The notes beneath the pieces were generated by a model that did not search any database, was not told the DNA's origin, and saw only the letters and a list, made by a program, of their open reading frames with translations. Below, one piece after another: positions 17,014 to 25,470 of a stretch of DNA of 64,000 bases. Each line of letters opens with the position of its first letter. The stretch's first letter is position 1. Source of the stretch: Burkholderia stagnalis (GTDB lineage Bacteria > Pseudomonadota > Gammaproteobacteria > Burkholderiales > Burkholderiaceae); the NCBI RefSeq assembly GCF_902830275.1, contig NZ_CADESW010000003.1:248001-312000 (forward strand), written 5' to 3'. Made by a program: the position numbers and the translations under genes.

Positions 17014-17299
17014 GTCATCGCCGAGCCATCGCCGAGCCATCGCCGAGTCATCGCCGAGTCGTCGCCGAGCCATTGCCGAGCCATCGCCGAGCCATCGCCA
17101 AGTCATCGCCGAGTCGTCGCCGAGCCATCGCCAAGTCATCGCCGAGTCGTGGCCGAGCCATCGCCAAGTCATCGCCAAGCCATCGCCGAGCCATCGCCGA
17201 GTCATCGCCGAGCCATCGCCGAGCCATCGCCGAGTCATCGCCGAGCCATCACCGAGCCATCGCCGAGCCATCGCCGAGTCATCGCCGAGTCGTCGCCGC
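17014..17299. repeat. 12-bp tandem repeat array, about 24 copies
   Basis: About 286 bp of head-to-tail 12-bp units with consensus CATCGCCGAGYC; variants change GAG to AAG or CAT to CGT. Because 12 is a multiple of three, all frames stay open on both strands (minus strand LGDGSAM-type peptide), but no frame has a credible start or conserved flank. It lies in the 423-bp gap between the XRE-cupin and GNAT genes and should vary in copy number between isolates. Confidence 0.9.
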
Positions 17300-17408
17300 A
17301 TCCTCGCGGCGGCTTCGATCGGCCATGCATGCGTTGCCGATTCCGTCTAGCATGGGCATGCCCTGCGGCGCGCCGCAGATTCCGACGATCCCCTGCCCCA
17401 CGACCCGC

Positions 17409-17915
17409 ATGATCACGATCCGCCTGCTCGACACCGCCGACGCCATCCTGTTCCAGTCCCTGCGCCTCCTTGCGGTCGCCACGTCGCCGACCTCGTTCCT
17501 GCCGACACGCGACGAAGAAGCCGCCCTGCCGATCGAGGAACGGGCCGCCCGCCTGCGCCCGACGCCCGCGCAGGCCGTGTTCGGCGCGTTCGACGGCGAC
17601 GCGCTCGTCGGCATCACCGGCGTGCGCCGCGATGCGCGCGCGAAGGTCGCGCACAAGGCGACGATCTGGGGCGTGTTCGTCGATCCCGCCTATCGCGGGC
17701 GCGGCATCGCGCAGTCGCTGCTCGACGGCGCGACCGAACACGCGGCGCAGGCATGGCAGTGCCGCCAGCTGATGCTGTGCGTGAACGAAACCAACGCGAC
17801 GGCCGAGCGGCTGTATGCGTCGCAAGGCTTCGTCCGGTTCGGCACGGAGCCGCGCTCGCTGTTCGTGGATGGCCGCTTCTACGACGAGCATCACATGGTG
17901 AAGACGCTGGCCTGA
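17409..17915 (+). CDS. GNAT-family N-acetyltransferase
   Basis: A 168-residue GNAT acetyltransferase. The acetyl-CoA-binding motif A is VFVDPAYRGRGIAQSLLDGA (about 95-114), preceded by a VGITGVRRDARAK strand region and followed by LMLCVNETNATAERLYASQGF, the usual motif B. Substrate unknown; cytoplasmic. ATG 17409 is used because the N-acetyltransferase fold begins immediately (ITIRLLDTADA); upstream in-frame ATGs lead back into the repeat array and are not convincing. Confidence 0.83.
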   Translation: MITIRLLDTADAILFQSLRLLAVATSPTSFLPTRDEEAALPIEERAARLRPTPAQAVFGAFDGDALVGITGVRRDARAKVAHKATIWGVFVDPAYRGRGIAQSLLDGATEHAAQAWQCRQLMLCVNETNATAERLYASQGFVRFGTEPRSLFVDGRFYDEHHMVKTLA

Positions 17916-17964
17916 TGCGTCGATACGGTCCTGCCTTCTCGCGTCGCAAGCCTCGCGCGCGCCG

Positions 17965-20199
17965 CTAGCGCCGGTCGGTGATCGTCGTGTTGACCGCCTG
18001 CCCGGCGATCACGACGTTCGACAGCACCATCCCGCTCACGTTGTACGCATAGACGGGCCCCGGCGACGTCGCCGTCGGCGTGCCCGACGCAACCGGCGTG
18101 CCGAAATCGCAGTCGCGGATCGTCACGCCGGCGATCGGCTGGACGGCCGGCGCGGGTGGCGCGGGTGGCGCGGGTGGCGCGGGTGGCGTGGTCGGCGTGG
18201 TCGGCGTGTTCGGCGTGGTCGGCGTGTTCGGCGTGTTCGGCGTGTTCGGCGTGTTCGGCGTGTTCGGCGTGGTCGGCGTGGTCGGCGTGGTCGGCGTGGT
18301 CGGCGTGGTCGGCGTGGTCGGCGCGGGCGGCGCGGGCGGCGCGGGCGGCGCGGGCGGCGCGGGCGGCGCGGGCGGCGCGGGCGGCGCGGGCGGCGCACCG
18401 TTGTAGTCGAACGCGACCGGCCCCTGCGCGACGATCGCCTGGAAGCACGACGCACTCACGCCGTTCAGCGTCACGTTGCTCGCCTTCAGGCCCGAGATCG
18501 TCACGTTCTGCACGAGCGGCGGGCGGGTGCGCACCGCGTCGTTCGCGGGCTGGTAATCGCAATCGAACGTGACGATGCCGCCCTGCGCGGCGGACGGGTT
18601 GCCGGCCGCCGCCGTCGCGACGCCCAGCGGCACGCTCGCGTTGATCGGGCTGCCCGCGAGTAGCGCGCTGCCGTAGCCGCCGCCCTTCAGGTTCACGCCG
18701 TTCGGCAGCGTCACGCCCTTCACGTGGAAATCCTTCACGTAGCCGCCGCGGTTCATGTTGGTCTTCACGCGGATCGCGATGTTCAGCGGATTGGTCTGCC
18801 AGTTCGCGTTCAGCATCGACAGGTTGGTCGCGTAGATCTGCTCGACGCCGCCGCCCATCTCGCTGCCGAGCGTGATGCCACCGTGGCCGCTGTTCATCGT
18901 GCAGTTGCGGATCAGGTGGCGCTTCGCGGGGCCGTATTCCGTGTCGCGATCCTTGCCCGACTTGATCGCGATACAGTCGTCGCCGGTGTTGAACGTGCAG
19001 CCCTCGCACAGCACGTCGGTGCAGGCGTCCGGATCGAAGCCGTCGTTGTTCGGGCCGATGCTGTCGGCCGTCACGCCGCGGATCACGACGTTGCGGCACG
19101 CGGCCGGATGGTGCTGCCAGAACGGCGTGTTCTGCGTCTGGTAGTTTTCCATCAGCACGTTCGTGCAGCCGATGAACTCGACCATGCACGGCCGCAGGTA
19201 ATGGCCGAGCCCGAAGATGCGCTGCTCGACCGGCACGCCCGCCTCGGACAGCGCGGGCAGGTAGTTCTGGTCCTGCCGCCACGGCGTGACGGGCGACGTC
19301 AGCAGCGCGTACAGCGCATCGGGAATCGCCGGCGCGACGATGCGCAAGTCGACGTTGTTCGGGTTCGCCAGCGCCTGGCTCGGCACCGACGCGCCCGCGC
19401 CATATGCGCCCGACGAACCCTTGAAGGTCCACCAGCAGATGCTGCCGTTGCCGCTGCCGGAAAACGGCGTCATCGCCTGCCCGTTCAGCACCGACGTCGG
19501 GCCTTCGCCGGTCAGCGCGATGTTCGTCGCGTGGCGCGCGTAGACGGGCGCGCCGTAGTTCAGGCAGTCGTTCGCCTGCCAGCGGCTGTAGTACAGGCGG
19601 CCGTTCGCGCCGCAGTCGACGGGGCCGTCCTTCGCGTAGTCGGCCGGGTTCGGGCTGAAGTAGATCGTGCAGTTCGCGCCCAGGTGAAAATTCACGTCGC
19701 TCTGCAGCACGATCGGCCCCGCGCAATACCAGTTGCCGGGCGGCACGACCACGCGGCCGCCGCCTTCGCGATGGCACGCATCGATCGCCGCGAGGAATGC
19801 CGGGCGTGAATCGAATGCGCCGGATGCAACCGTCCGCTCCGAGCCGGGGCTCACCGGCGATTTCGCGGTGTTCGTGTATGGCGACGCCTGCGGGACCGTC
19901 GCGCAGGGGCGCGCGCCATAGCGTGTCACGTCGAAGTCGCGGCCATGGAACGCAAGCCGCGACACGTGCGCGAGCGACGCGGCGATGCGCGCGGCCGCGC
20001 CGTGCTCGCCCCAGATCGGATCGACCGCCGACATGCTCGACATGCTGCCTCCGGCAAACGCCCGGGTCGCCGCGAACGGCCCGCCGAGCACCGCGCCACC
20101 GGCCAGCGCGCCGGTCCAGCCGATGAACGCGCGACGCGACAACCGCGTGGACGGTTGGAACCGGGCGGATGAAGACGAACGGCGGCGGGCGGCGGCCAT
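17965..20199 (-). CDS. Tat-exported GH28 glycoside hydrolase (polygalacturonase-like)
   Basis: A 744-residue secreted GH28-type right-handed beta-helix protein. A twin-arginine signal (LSRRAFIGWTGALAGG, about residues 23-38) directs export of the folded enzyme. Catalytic-region motifs are visible: NNDGFDPDAC, TGDDCIAIKSGKD and GHGGITLGSEM, then IRVKT, corresponding to the four GH28 motifs with the Asp residues kept. It probably cleaves pectin-type galacturonans. Residues about 602-683 are a Pro-rich insert (APP, TPT and TPN triplets) inside the last beta-helix turns; helix-like sequence resumes after it. GGAGGAG precedes the ATG. No inner-membrane pectin genes are adjacent. Confidence 0.88.
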   Translation of the reverse strand: MAAARRRSSSSARFQPSTRLSRRAFIGWTGALAGGAVLGGPFAATRAFAGGSMSSMSAVDPIWGEHGAAARIAASLAHVSRLAFHGRDFDVTRYGARPCATVPQASPYTNTAKSPVSPGSERTVASGAFDSRPAFLAAIDACHREGGGRVVVPPGNWYCAGPIVLQSDVNFHLGANCTIYFSPNPADYAKDGPVDCGANGRLYYSRWQANDCLNYGAPVYARHATNIALTGEGPTSVLNGQAMTPFSGSGNGSICWWTFKGSSGAYGAGASVPSQALANPNNVDLRIVAPAIPDALYALLTSPVTPWRQDQNYLPALSEAGVPVEQRIFGLGHYLRPCMVEFIGCTNVLMENYQTQNTPFWQHHPAACRNVVIRGVTADSIGPNNDGFDPDACTDVLCEGCTFNTGDDCIAIKSGKDRDTEYGPAKRHLIRNCTMNSGHGGITLGSEMGGGVEQIYATNLSMLNANWQTNPLNIAIRVKTNMNRGGYVKDFHVKGVTLPNGVNLKGGGYGSALLAGSPINASVPLGVATAAAGNPSAAQGGIVTFDCDYQPANDAVRTRPPLVQNVTISGLKASNVTLNGVSASCFQAIVAQGPVAFDYNGAPPAPPAPPAPPAPPAPPAPPAPPAPTTPTTPTTPTTPTTPTTPNTPNTPNTPNTPNTPTTPNTPTTPTTPPAPPAPPAPPAPAVQPIAGVTIRDCDFGTPVASGTPTATSPGPVYAYNVSGMVLSNVVIAGQAVNTTITDRR
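18150..18396. repeat. 9-bp coding repeat encoding the Pro-rich GH28 insert
   Basis: About 27 in-frame 9-bp units (plus-strand forms GGCGCGGGT, GGCGTGGTC, GGCGTGTTC, GGCGCGGGC) encode APP, TPT and TPN triplets in blocks. Length changes keep the reading frame, so the array would vary linker length and not switch the gene off. Confidence 0.9.
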
Positions 20200-20253
20200 G
20201 GGCACTCCTCCAGTGTATTGGGCGATCGACGCGCCCGGGTGGCGCGCCTTATT

Positions 20254-20268
20254 CATATGTCGTCGTAT
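20254..20268. promoter_or_regulatory. Operator-like element upstream of the GH28 gene
   Basis: CATATGTCGTCGTAT lies 55 bp upstream of the GH28 start and matches 13 of 15 bases of the element at 20388-20402. The core ATAYG-N4-CGTAT is an inverted repeat, imperfect here. Confidence 0.45.
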
Positions 20269-20386
20269 CACATATGGCAATCTAGCCACCGCTGGAGCTT
20301 CTTCCGAATCTGTCGTTTAACCTTCTTTAATCTGGAAATCATCCGCTTATGTGTGCGCACACTCACATAGCGCGTCTGCGGCATCG

Positions 20387-20404
20387 ACATACGTTGTCGT
20401 ATGT
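20387..20404. promoter_or_regulatory. Perfect inverted repeat upstream of the aminotransferase gene
   Basis: ACATACG-TTGT-CGTATGT has perfect 7-bp arms around 4 bases, 119 bp before the aminotransferase start. With the related site at 20254 it suggests one regulator controls both divergent genes. The rest of the 323-bp gap (20200-20522) shows no gene. Confidence 0.55.
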
Positions 20405-20522
20405 TTATGCGCAAAAACTTTACGTCAGGCGGATACGCGGTCGAGCCCGAATCGACCACGCTCCCGGAATATGACAAGCTCGCGAAGGCGTCAATCCGAC
20501 CAACCTGCCAGAGGAGTTCCAA

Positions 20523-21881
20523 TTGCCTTCCCGCCACGGAGTCGACCTCACCCGCGCCCGCGCGTTGTTCGACCGCGAGCGCCGCGCGTTCACCGAAGCG
20601 ATGCCGAAGTCCCGCGCGCTGTCCACCGAAGCGGCCGAGCATCTGCTGTTCGGCGTGCCGTTGCACTGGATGCAGGACTGGTCGACCCCGTTTTCGCTGT
20701 ACGTGAAAGAGGCGCGCGGCGCGACGTTCACCGACGTCGACGGCCATCGCTACGTCGATTTCTGTCTCGGCGATACCGGCGCGATGTTCGGCCATGCGCC
20801 CGAGCCCGTCGCGCGTGCGCTCGCGCGGCAGGCGACGCGCGGCTACACCACGATGCTGCCGAGCGAGGACGCGGCGTGGGTCGCGCGCGAGCTTGCGCGC
20901 CGCTTCGCGCTGCCGGTCTGGCAGTTCGCGCTGAGCGCGAGCGACGCGAACCGCTTCGTGCTGCGCTGGGCGCGCGCGGCCACCGGCCGCAACACGATCG
21001 TCGTGTTCAACGGCTGCTATCACGGCACGGTCGACGATGTGTTCGTCGATCTCGTCGACGGCCGCCCCGTGCAGCGCGACAGCCTGCTCGGGCAGGCGCA
21101 TGACCTGCTCGCGAACACGCGCGTGGTCGAGTTCAACGACCTGGCTGCGCTCGAGGCCGCGCTGCAGCAAGGCGACGTCGCGTGCGTGCTCGCCGAGCCC
21201 GCCATGACGAACATCGGCATGGTGCTGCCCGACCCCGGCTTCTGGCAGGCAGCGCGCGCGCTGACGCGCCGCTACGGCACGCTGCTCGTGATCGACGAGA
21301 CGCACACGATCAGCAGCGGCCCGGGCGGCTATGCGGTCGCGCACGGGCTCGACCCCGACGCGCTGGTGGTCGGCAAGCCGATCGCCGGCGGCGTGCCATG
21401 CGCGGTCTACGGTTTCAGCGCGGCATTCGCGGAACGCGCGAAGCAGGCGAAGCTGAATGCGCCGCCCGGGCACTCGGGCATCGGCACGACGCTCACCGCG
21501 AACATGCTGGCGATGCACGCGATGCGCGCCACGCTGGAGGAAGTCGCGACCGACGCGGCGTATGCGCACATGTTCGAACTCGCCGCGCGGCTTGCGTCAG
21601 GGCTCGAACGGGCGATCGCGCAGCACCGGCTGCCGTGGTGCGTGACGCGCATCGGCGCGCGCACGGAATTCCAGTTCGCGCCGGCGCCGCCGCGCAACGG
21701 CACGCTCGCCGGGCAGCAGCTCGACAGCGAGCTCGAGCACATCGTGCATCTGTACCTGCTGAATCGCGGCGTGCTGATCACGCCATTCCACAACATGATG
21801 CTCGTATGCCCGGACACCACGGCGCAGGACGTCGACCGGCTGGTCACGCAGTTCGATGCGTGTCTTGGCGAACTGGTGTGA
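20523..21881 (+). CDS. Class III PLP aminotransferase (TTG start)
   Basis: A 452-residue fold-type I, class III aminotransferase. The cofactor Asp is in LLVIDETHTISSGPGGY and the Schiff-base Lys in VVGKPIAGGVPCAVYG; the N-terminal GATFTDVDGHRYVDFCLGDTGAMFGHAPEPV resembles glutamate-1-semialdehyde-mutase-like and other omega-aminotransferases. The start is TTG 20523, supported by AGGAG about 8 bases upstream; the next ATG would delete part of the conserved N-terminal region. Substrate unknown. It is divergent from GH28 and followed by a GntR remnant that may once have regulated it. Confidence 0.87.
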   Translation: MPSRHGVDLTRARALFDRERRAFTEAMPKSRALSTEAAEHLLFGVPLHWMQDWSTPFSLYVKEARGATFTDVDGHRYVDFCLGDTGAMFGHAPEPVARALARQATRGYTTMLPSEDAAWVARELARRFALPVWQFALSASDANRFVLRWARAATGRNTIVVFNGCYHGTVDDVFVDLVDGRPVQRDSLLGQAHDLLANTRVVEFNDLAALEAALQQGDVACVLAEPAMTNIGMVLPDPGFWQAARALTRRYGTLLVIDETHTISSGPGGYAVAHGLDPDALVVGKPIAGGVPCAVYGFSAAFAERAKQAKLNAPPGHSGIGTTLTANMLAMHAMRATLEEVATDAAYAHMFELAARLASGLERAIAQHRLPWCVTRIGARTEFQFAPAPPRNGTLAGQQLDSELEHIVHLYLLNRGVLITPFHNMMLVCPDTTAQDVDRLVTQFDACLGELV

Positions 21882-22017
21882 GGGCGGGCGAACAGGACCG
21901 CACAAAGACGGCGCAACGACATCGGCATCGAGCCCGCCAATGCGCCGCCAACGGATATCGCCGTTGCCAAGCCGTCAATCCAGACACGGTTTGCTGTCGG
22001 GCATCCATGCGTCGCTG

Positions 22018-22248
22018 ATGTCGAAGGTGCATCGCGCGCGCGGCGCCGCGAACGCGGACACGCTGCGCCGGGCCGAATCGCTCGGCGAGCACGAGGCGAT
22101 CATGCAGGCGCTCGCCGATCCGTCGCATGCGGCGCTGCCGCAGGTGCTGCGCAACCATTCGGAGAACACCGCGCGCGAAGTGCTTGCGATTCTCGAGCGC
22201 GCGCGTGGCGCGGACGCAGCGGGCAAGCGGCAGCCGGCCGACGCGTGA
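22018..22248 (+). pseudogene. C-terminal remnant of a GntR/FCD regulator
   Basis: The 76-residue frame reads ESLGEHEAIMQAL...QVLRNHSENTAREVLAIL, the typical last two helices of an FCD ligand-binding domain of GntR-type regulators (SLxEHxAIxxAL...LMRxHxxNTAxxVL). No DNA-binding winged helix or start of the FCD domain lies upstream, so it is a truncated gene; homology appears to extend slightly upstream of the ATG. Sequence 21882-21985 shows nothing recognisable. It may be what is left of the regulator of the aminotransferase gene. Confidence 0.55.
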
Positions 22249-22276
22249 CGGTGGCGCGCCTGGCACAGATGCAGCG

Positions 22277-23440
22277 CTACGCCGCCGGCAACGCGAGCCG
22301 CGCGATCTCCGCGAAATACCGCGCGCCGGTCGACAGGATCTCGTCGTTGAAATCGTAGGTCGCGTTGTGCAGCGGCACGCCGCCCGGCGCCGACGCTTCG
22401 CCGTTGCCGATGAAGATGAAGTTGCCCGGCACGACCTGCAGGAACGCGCCGAAATCCTCCGAGATCATCATCGGCTGGACGCTCGGGTCCACGCTTTCCG
22501 CTCCGGCGACGTTTGCAGCGGCCCGCACCGCGAGATCGACGTACTCCGGCGAATTCACCGTCGGCGCGAACTCGTGCGTGTACTCGAACGTGCAGTCCGC
22601 GCCGTGCGCGCGGCAGATGCCCTCGCTGATCTCGCGCATCCGCGTTTCCAGCAGCACCTGCACGTCGCGCGCATAGCTGCGCGTGTCACCCTTGATCGTC
22701 ACCGTCGACGGAATCACGTTGCGCAGCCCGTCGGTGATGAACTCCGTGCACGAGATCACGGCCTGCAGCCCCGGGTCGAGATTGCGCGACACGATCGTCT
22801 GCAGCGCGAGCACGACCTGCGATGCGATCACGATCGGGTCGACGCCCATCTGCGGCCGCGCCGCATGCGTGCCGCGCCCGTTGATCCGGATCACGAAGTT
22901 GTCCTCGCTCGCCATGATGCCGCCCGCGCGCGTCGCGAACGTGCCCGCGCGCATGCCCGGCATGTTGTGCGCGCCGAAGATCGCGTCCACCGGAAAGCGC
23001 TCGAACAGGCCGTCGGCCATCATCGCCTTCGCGCCGCGGCCGTGTTCCTCGGCCGGCTGGAAAATGAAACGCACGGTGCCGTCGAAATCCTTGCGCTCGG
23101 CCAGCAACTGCGCCGCGCCGAGCACCATCGACATGTGGCCGTCGTGGCCGCATGCGTGCATCTTGCCGGGCGTGTGCGACGCATGCGCGCGGCCCGGCGC
23201 GCGCTCGGCGATGTTCAGCGCGTCCATGTCCGCGCGCACGCCGATCGCGCGCGTGCCCGCACCGACCGTCAGGTTCGCGACGAGCCCCGTTCCGCCGATG
23301 CCGCGATGCACGTCGAGCCCGAGCGTCGTCAGAATGTTCGCGACGTAATCGGACGTCTTCACTTCCTCGAAACCCGTTTCCGGATGCTGATGCAGGTGGT
23401 GTCGCCACGCCTTCAACTTGCCTTGCAGCGTACTTTCCAT
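22277..23440 (-). CDS. M20-family amidohydrolase (hippurate hydrolase-like)
   Basis: A 387-residue M20D metallopeptidase/amidohydrolase. Metal-ligand motifs are RADMDAL (about 72-78), HACGHDGH (about 98-105), QPAEEHGRG and GAHNMP; the C-terminus keeps SEDFG and PGGVPLHN. It hydrolyses N-acyl or N-aryl amino acids. A GAGGAG ribosome-binding site supports ATG 23440; in-frame ATGs at 23464 and 23470 also exist, and 23470 overlaps the stop of the upstream gene (ATGA). Second gene of an operon with diaminopropionate ammonia-lyase; perhaps it releases the amino acid that the lyase degrades. Confidence 0.9.
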   Translation of the reverse strand: MESTLQGKLKAWRHHLHQHPETGFEEVKTSDYVANILTTLGLDVHRGIGGTGLVANLTVGAGTRAIGVRADMDALNIAERAPGRAHASHTPGKMHACGHDGHMSMVLGAAQLLAERKDFDGTVRFIFQPAEEHGRGAKAMMADGLFERFPVDAIFGAHNMPGMRAGTFATRAGGIMASEDNFVIRINGRGTHAARPQMGVDPIVIASQVVLALQTIVSRNLDPGLQAVISCTEFITDGLRNVIPSTVTIKGDTRSYARDVQVLLETRMREISEGICRAHGADCTFEYTHEFAPTVNSPEYVDLAVRAAANVAGAESVDPSVQPMMISEDFGAFLQVVPGNFIFIGNGEASAPGGVPLHNATYDFNDEILSTGARYFAEIARLALPAA

Positions 23441-23466
23441 GTCGCGCTCCTCGTCGATCGGCATCG

Positions 23467-24705
23467 TCATTGCACGGCGTGCGCCGTGCGTTGCAGCCAG
23501 TCGCGCTGGCGGGCCAGCACCGCGTCGGCCGGCTCGCCGGCGCAGCGTTCGTAGACGGACGGCGCCGTCGCGCCCTCCGTGTTGATCGCGAGCACCCGCG
23601 CGTTCGCATCGAGCCCCGCCGCGCGCGCGGCGTCGCGATCGCGCATCAGCACGGCGAGCCCCGCGACGCCGGCCGCGCCCGATTCGCCGGCCACGAGCGG
23701 CACGTCGCGATCGCTGCCGGCCGCGAGCCGGCGCATCGCCTGCACCGCATCGTCGTCGTCGATCAGCATGAAGTGGTCGATGCACGGCTCGAGGAAATCC
23801 CACGCGAGCGGCGACGCCTCGCCGCACGCGAGCCCCGCCATCACCGAATCGACCGAGCCGGTCGCCTTCGTCGCGCGGCCCGCGAGCGCGCTCTGGTACA
23901 GGCAATCGGCCTGGCGCGGTTCGACGACGACGAAATGCGGCCGCCGCGCGCCGTCGCGCTCCCACAGATAGCTCGCGACGCCGGCGGCCAGCCCGCCCAC
24001 GCCGCCTTGCAGGAACACATGCGTGAACGGCGGCTCGCCGTCCGCGCACGCCGCCTGCGCGACGGCCTCGGCCGCGATCACGCCGTACCCCTGCATCACG
24101 TCGCGCGGAATCGCCTCGTAGCCGTCGTACGACGTATCCGACACCACATGCCAGCCGTTCGCCTGCGCGAGCGCCGCGGCATGCAGCACGGATTCGTCGT
24201 AGTTGCCCGAGATCCGCACGATCTGCGCGCCCTGCGCGGCGATCGCGCGCTCGCGTTCCACGCCGACGTGCGCGTGCAGCACGATCACGCAGCGGCAGCC
24301 GATCGCGCGTGCGGCGGCGGCGAGCGCCTTGCCGTGATTGCCGTCGGTCGCGCTGATCACGGTCAGGCCCGCGAGCAGCGCTGCGTGGCGGCCTTCGAGC
24401 AGGTCTTTCGGGTCGAGGGTGTGCGACCGCCAGAGCCGCATCACCAGGCGCATCAGCGCAATCGGCGCGCCCAGCGCCTTGAAGCTGCCGAGCGGCGAGC
24501 GGCATGACTCGTCCTTCACCGCGAGCCGCGCGATGCCGAGCTGCGCGGCGGCGTCGGGCAGCTCGCGCAGCGGCGTCGGCGCGCGGCTGAGGAGGGGCCA
24601 GTGCGACAGCCACGCGCGGCTTTCGTCGGCCGATGCGATGTTCAGCACGCGCTTCAGCGCCTCGGGATAAGGGGCGCGCGATGCCCGGGGGTTGGCGATC
24701 AGCAT
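23467..24705 (-). CDS. dpaL: Diaminopropionate ammonia-lyase
   Basis: A 412-residue fold-type II PLP enzyme. The PLP lysine is in PLGSFKALGAP (about 98-108), the substrate region in SATDGNHGKALA and the phosphate loop in GGVGGLAAGVASYL; overall order and length match diaminopropionate ammonia-lyase (YgeX/DpaL), which converts 2,3-diaminopropionate to pyruvate and ammonia. ATG 24705 lacks a good ribosome-binding site but begins where the family begins. It overlaps or abuts the M20 gene downstream and faces an Lrp-type regulator. Confidence 0.85.
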   Translation of the reverse strand: MLIANPRASRAPYPEALKRVLNIASADESRAWLSHWPLLSRAPTPLRELPDAAAQLGIARLAVKDESCRSPLGSFKALGAPIALMRLVMRLWRSHTLDPKDLLEGRHAALLAGLTVISATDGNHGKALAAAARAIGCRCVIVLHAHVGVERERAIAAQGAQIVRISGNYDESVLHAAALAQANGWHVVSDTSYDGYEAIPRDVMQGYGVIAAEAVAQAACADGEPPFTHVFLQGGVGGLAAGVASYLWERDGARRPHFVVVEPRQADCLYQSALAGRATKATGSVDSVMAGLACGEASPLAWDFLEPCIDHFMLIDDDDAVQAMRRLAAGSDRDVPLVAGESGAAGVAGLAVLMRDRDAARAAGLDANARVLAINTEGATAPSVYERCAGEPADAVLARQRDWLQRTAHAVQ

Positions 24706-24887
24706 GGGAGGTGGGCTCCGAAGGGACGGCGTCGGAAGGGGGCCGTCGGTGGGTTCGCATCGGGAAGGCGCCGCTTGCGCCCGCCCTCGATGAGCAAAAT
24801 AATATTGCGCGGGGCGATCAACAAATTCTCCAAGTTGGCCGCCGTCACGCAAAAATTTCTCATTCTTTCGAGGTTCCACGCGCCAAC

Positions 24888-25364
24888 ATGACTACCCCAC
24901 TCGATGCGTTCGATCGCAAGCTGCTGATGGAAGTCCAGCGCAACGCGCAAACGCCCCAGAACGAACTCGGCGCACGCGTGAACCTGTCGACCGCCGCGGT
25001 GAACCGGCGGCTGCGCCGTCTTGCCGACGACGGCGTGATCGATCGATATACGGCCGTCGTCGCGCCGGAGAAGGCCGGGTATGCGCTGACGATCGTCGTC
25101 AACGTCGAGGTGGAGAGCGAGCAGATCGATCTGCTCGATGCGATGAAGCGGACTTTCGAACAGTGTCCGCAGGTGCAGCAGTGCTATTACGTCACGGGGG
25201 AGTGGGATTTCGTGCTGATCCTCGTCGTGCGGGATATGGATCAGTACAACGCGCTCACGCGGCAGTTGTTCTTTGCGAACAACAATGTGAAGCGGTTCAA
25301 GACGCTCGTGAGCATGAGCCGGGTGAAGGTGGGGTTGGGGGTGCCGGTGGAGCTTGGCGAGTAA
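24888..25364 (+). CDS. Lrp/AsnC-family regulator
   Basis: A 158-residue Lrp/AsnC regulator: N-terminal helix-turn-helix (LGARVNLSTAAVNRRLRRLADDGVI, about 27-51) and a C-terminal RAM effector domain ending in FKTLVSMSRVKVG. Divergent from the dpaL-M20 operon across 182 bp of comparatively AT-rich DNA, so it is the likely amino-acid-responsive regulator of that operon. The start is fixed by homology and the lack of alternatives nearby. Confidence 0.92.
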   Translation: MTTPLDAFDRKLLMEVQRNAQTPQNELGARVNLSTAAVNRRLRRLADDGVIDRYTAVVAPEKAGYALTIVVNVEVESEQIDLLDAMKRTFEQCPQVQQCYYVTGEWDFVLILVVRDMDQYNALTRQLFFANNNVKRFKTLVSMSRVKVGLGVPVELGE

Positions 25365-25470
25365 GGCGCGGTGAACCGCGGCGAGTGGATTTGACTGGCG
25401 GCGGTTGCTGCGCGAATTTCGATGGCGCGGCTTACAATTTCAGCCGACAACCATCCAATGGGAGCGAATC

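Noticed and set aside
17014..17299. CRISPR array
   Set aside because: Units are 12 bp, contiguous and without unique spacers; no cas genes nearby.
16633..17301. Minus-strand 222-residue frame through the 12-bp array
   Set aside because: Shadow of the XRE-cupin gene joined to tandem repeat; repeated LGDGSAM-type peptide follows from the repeat period.
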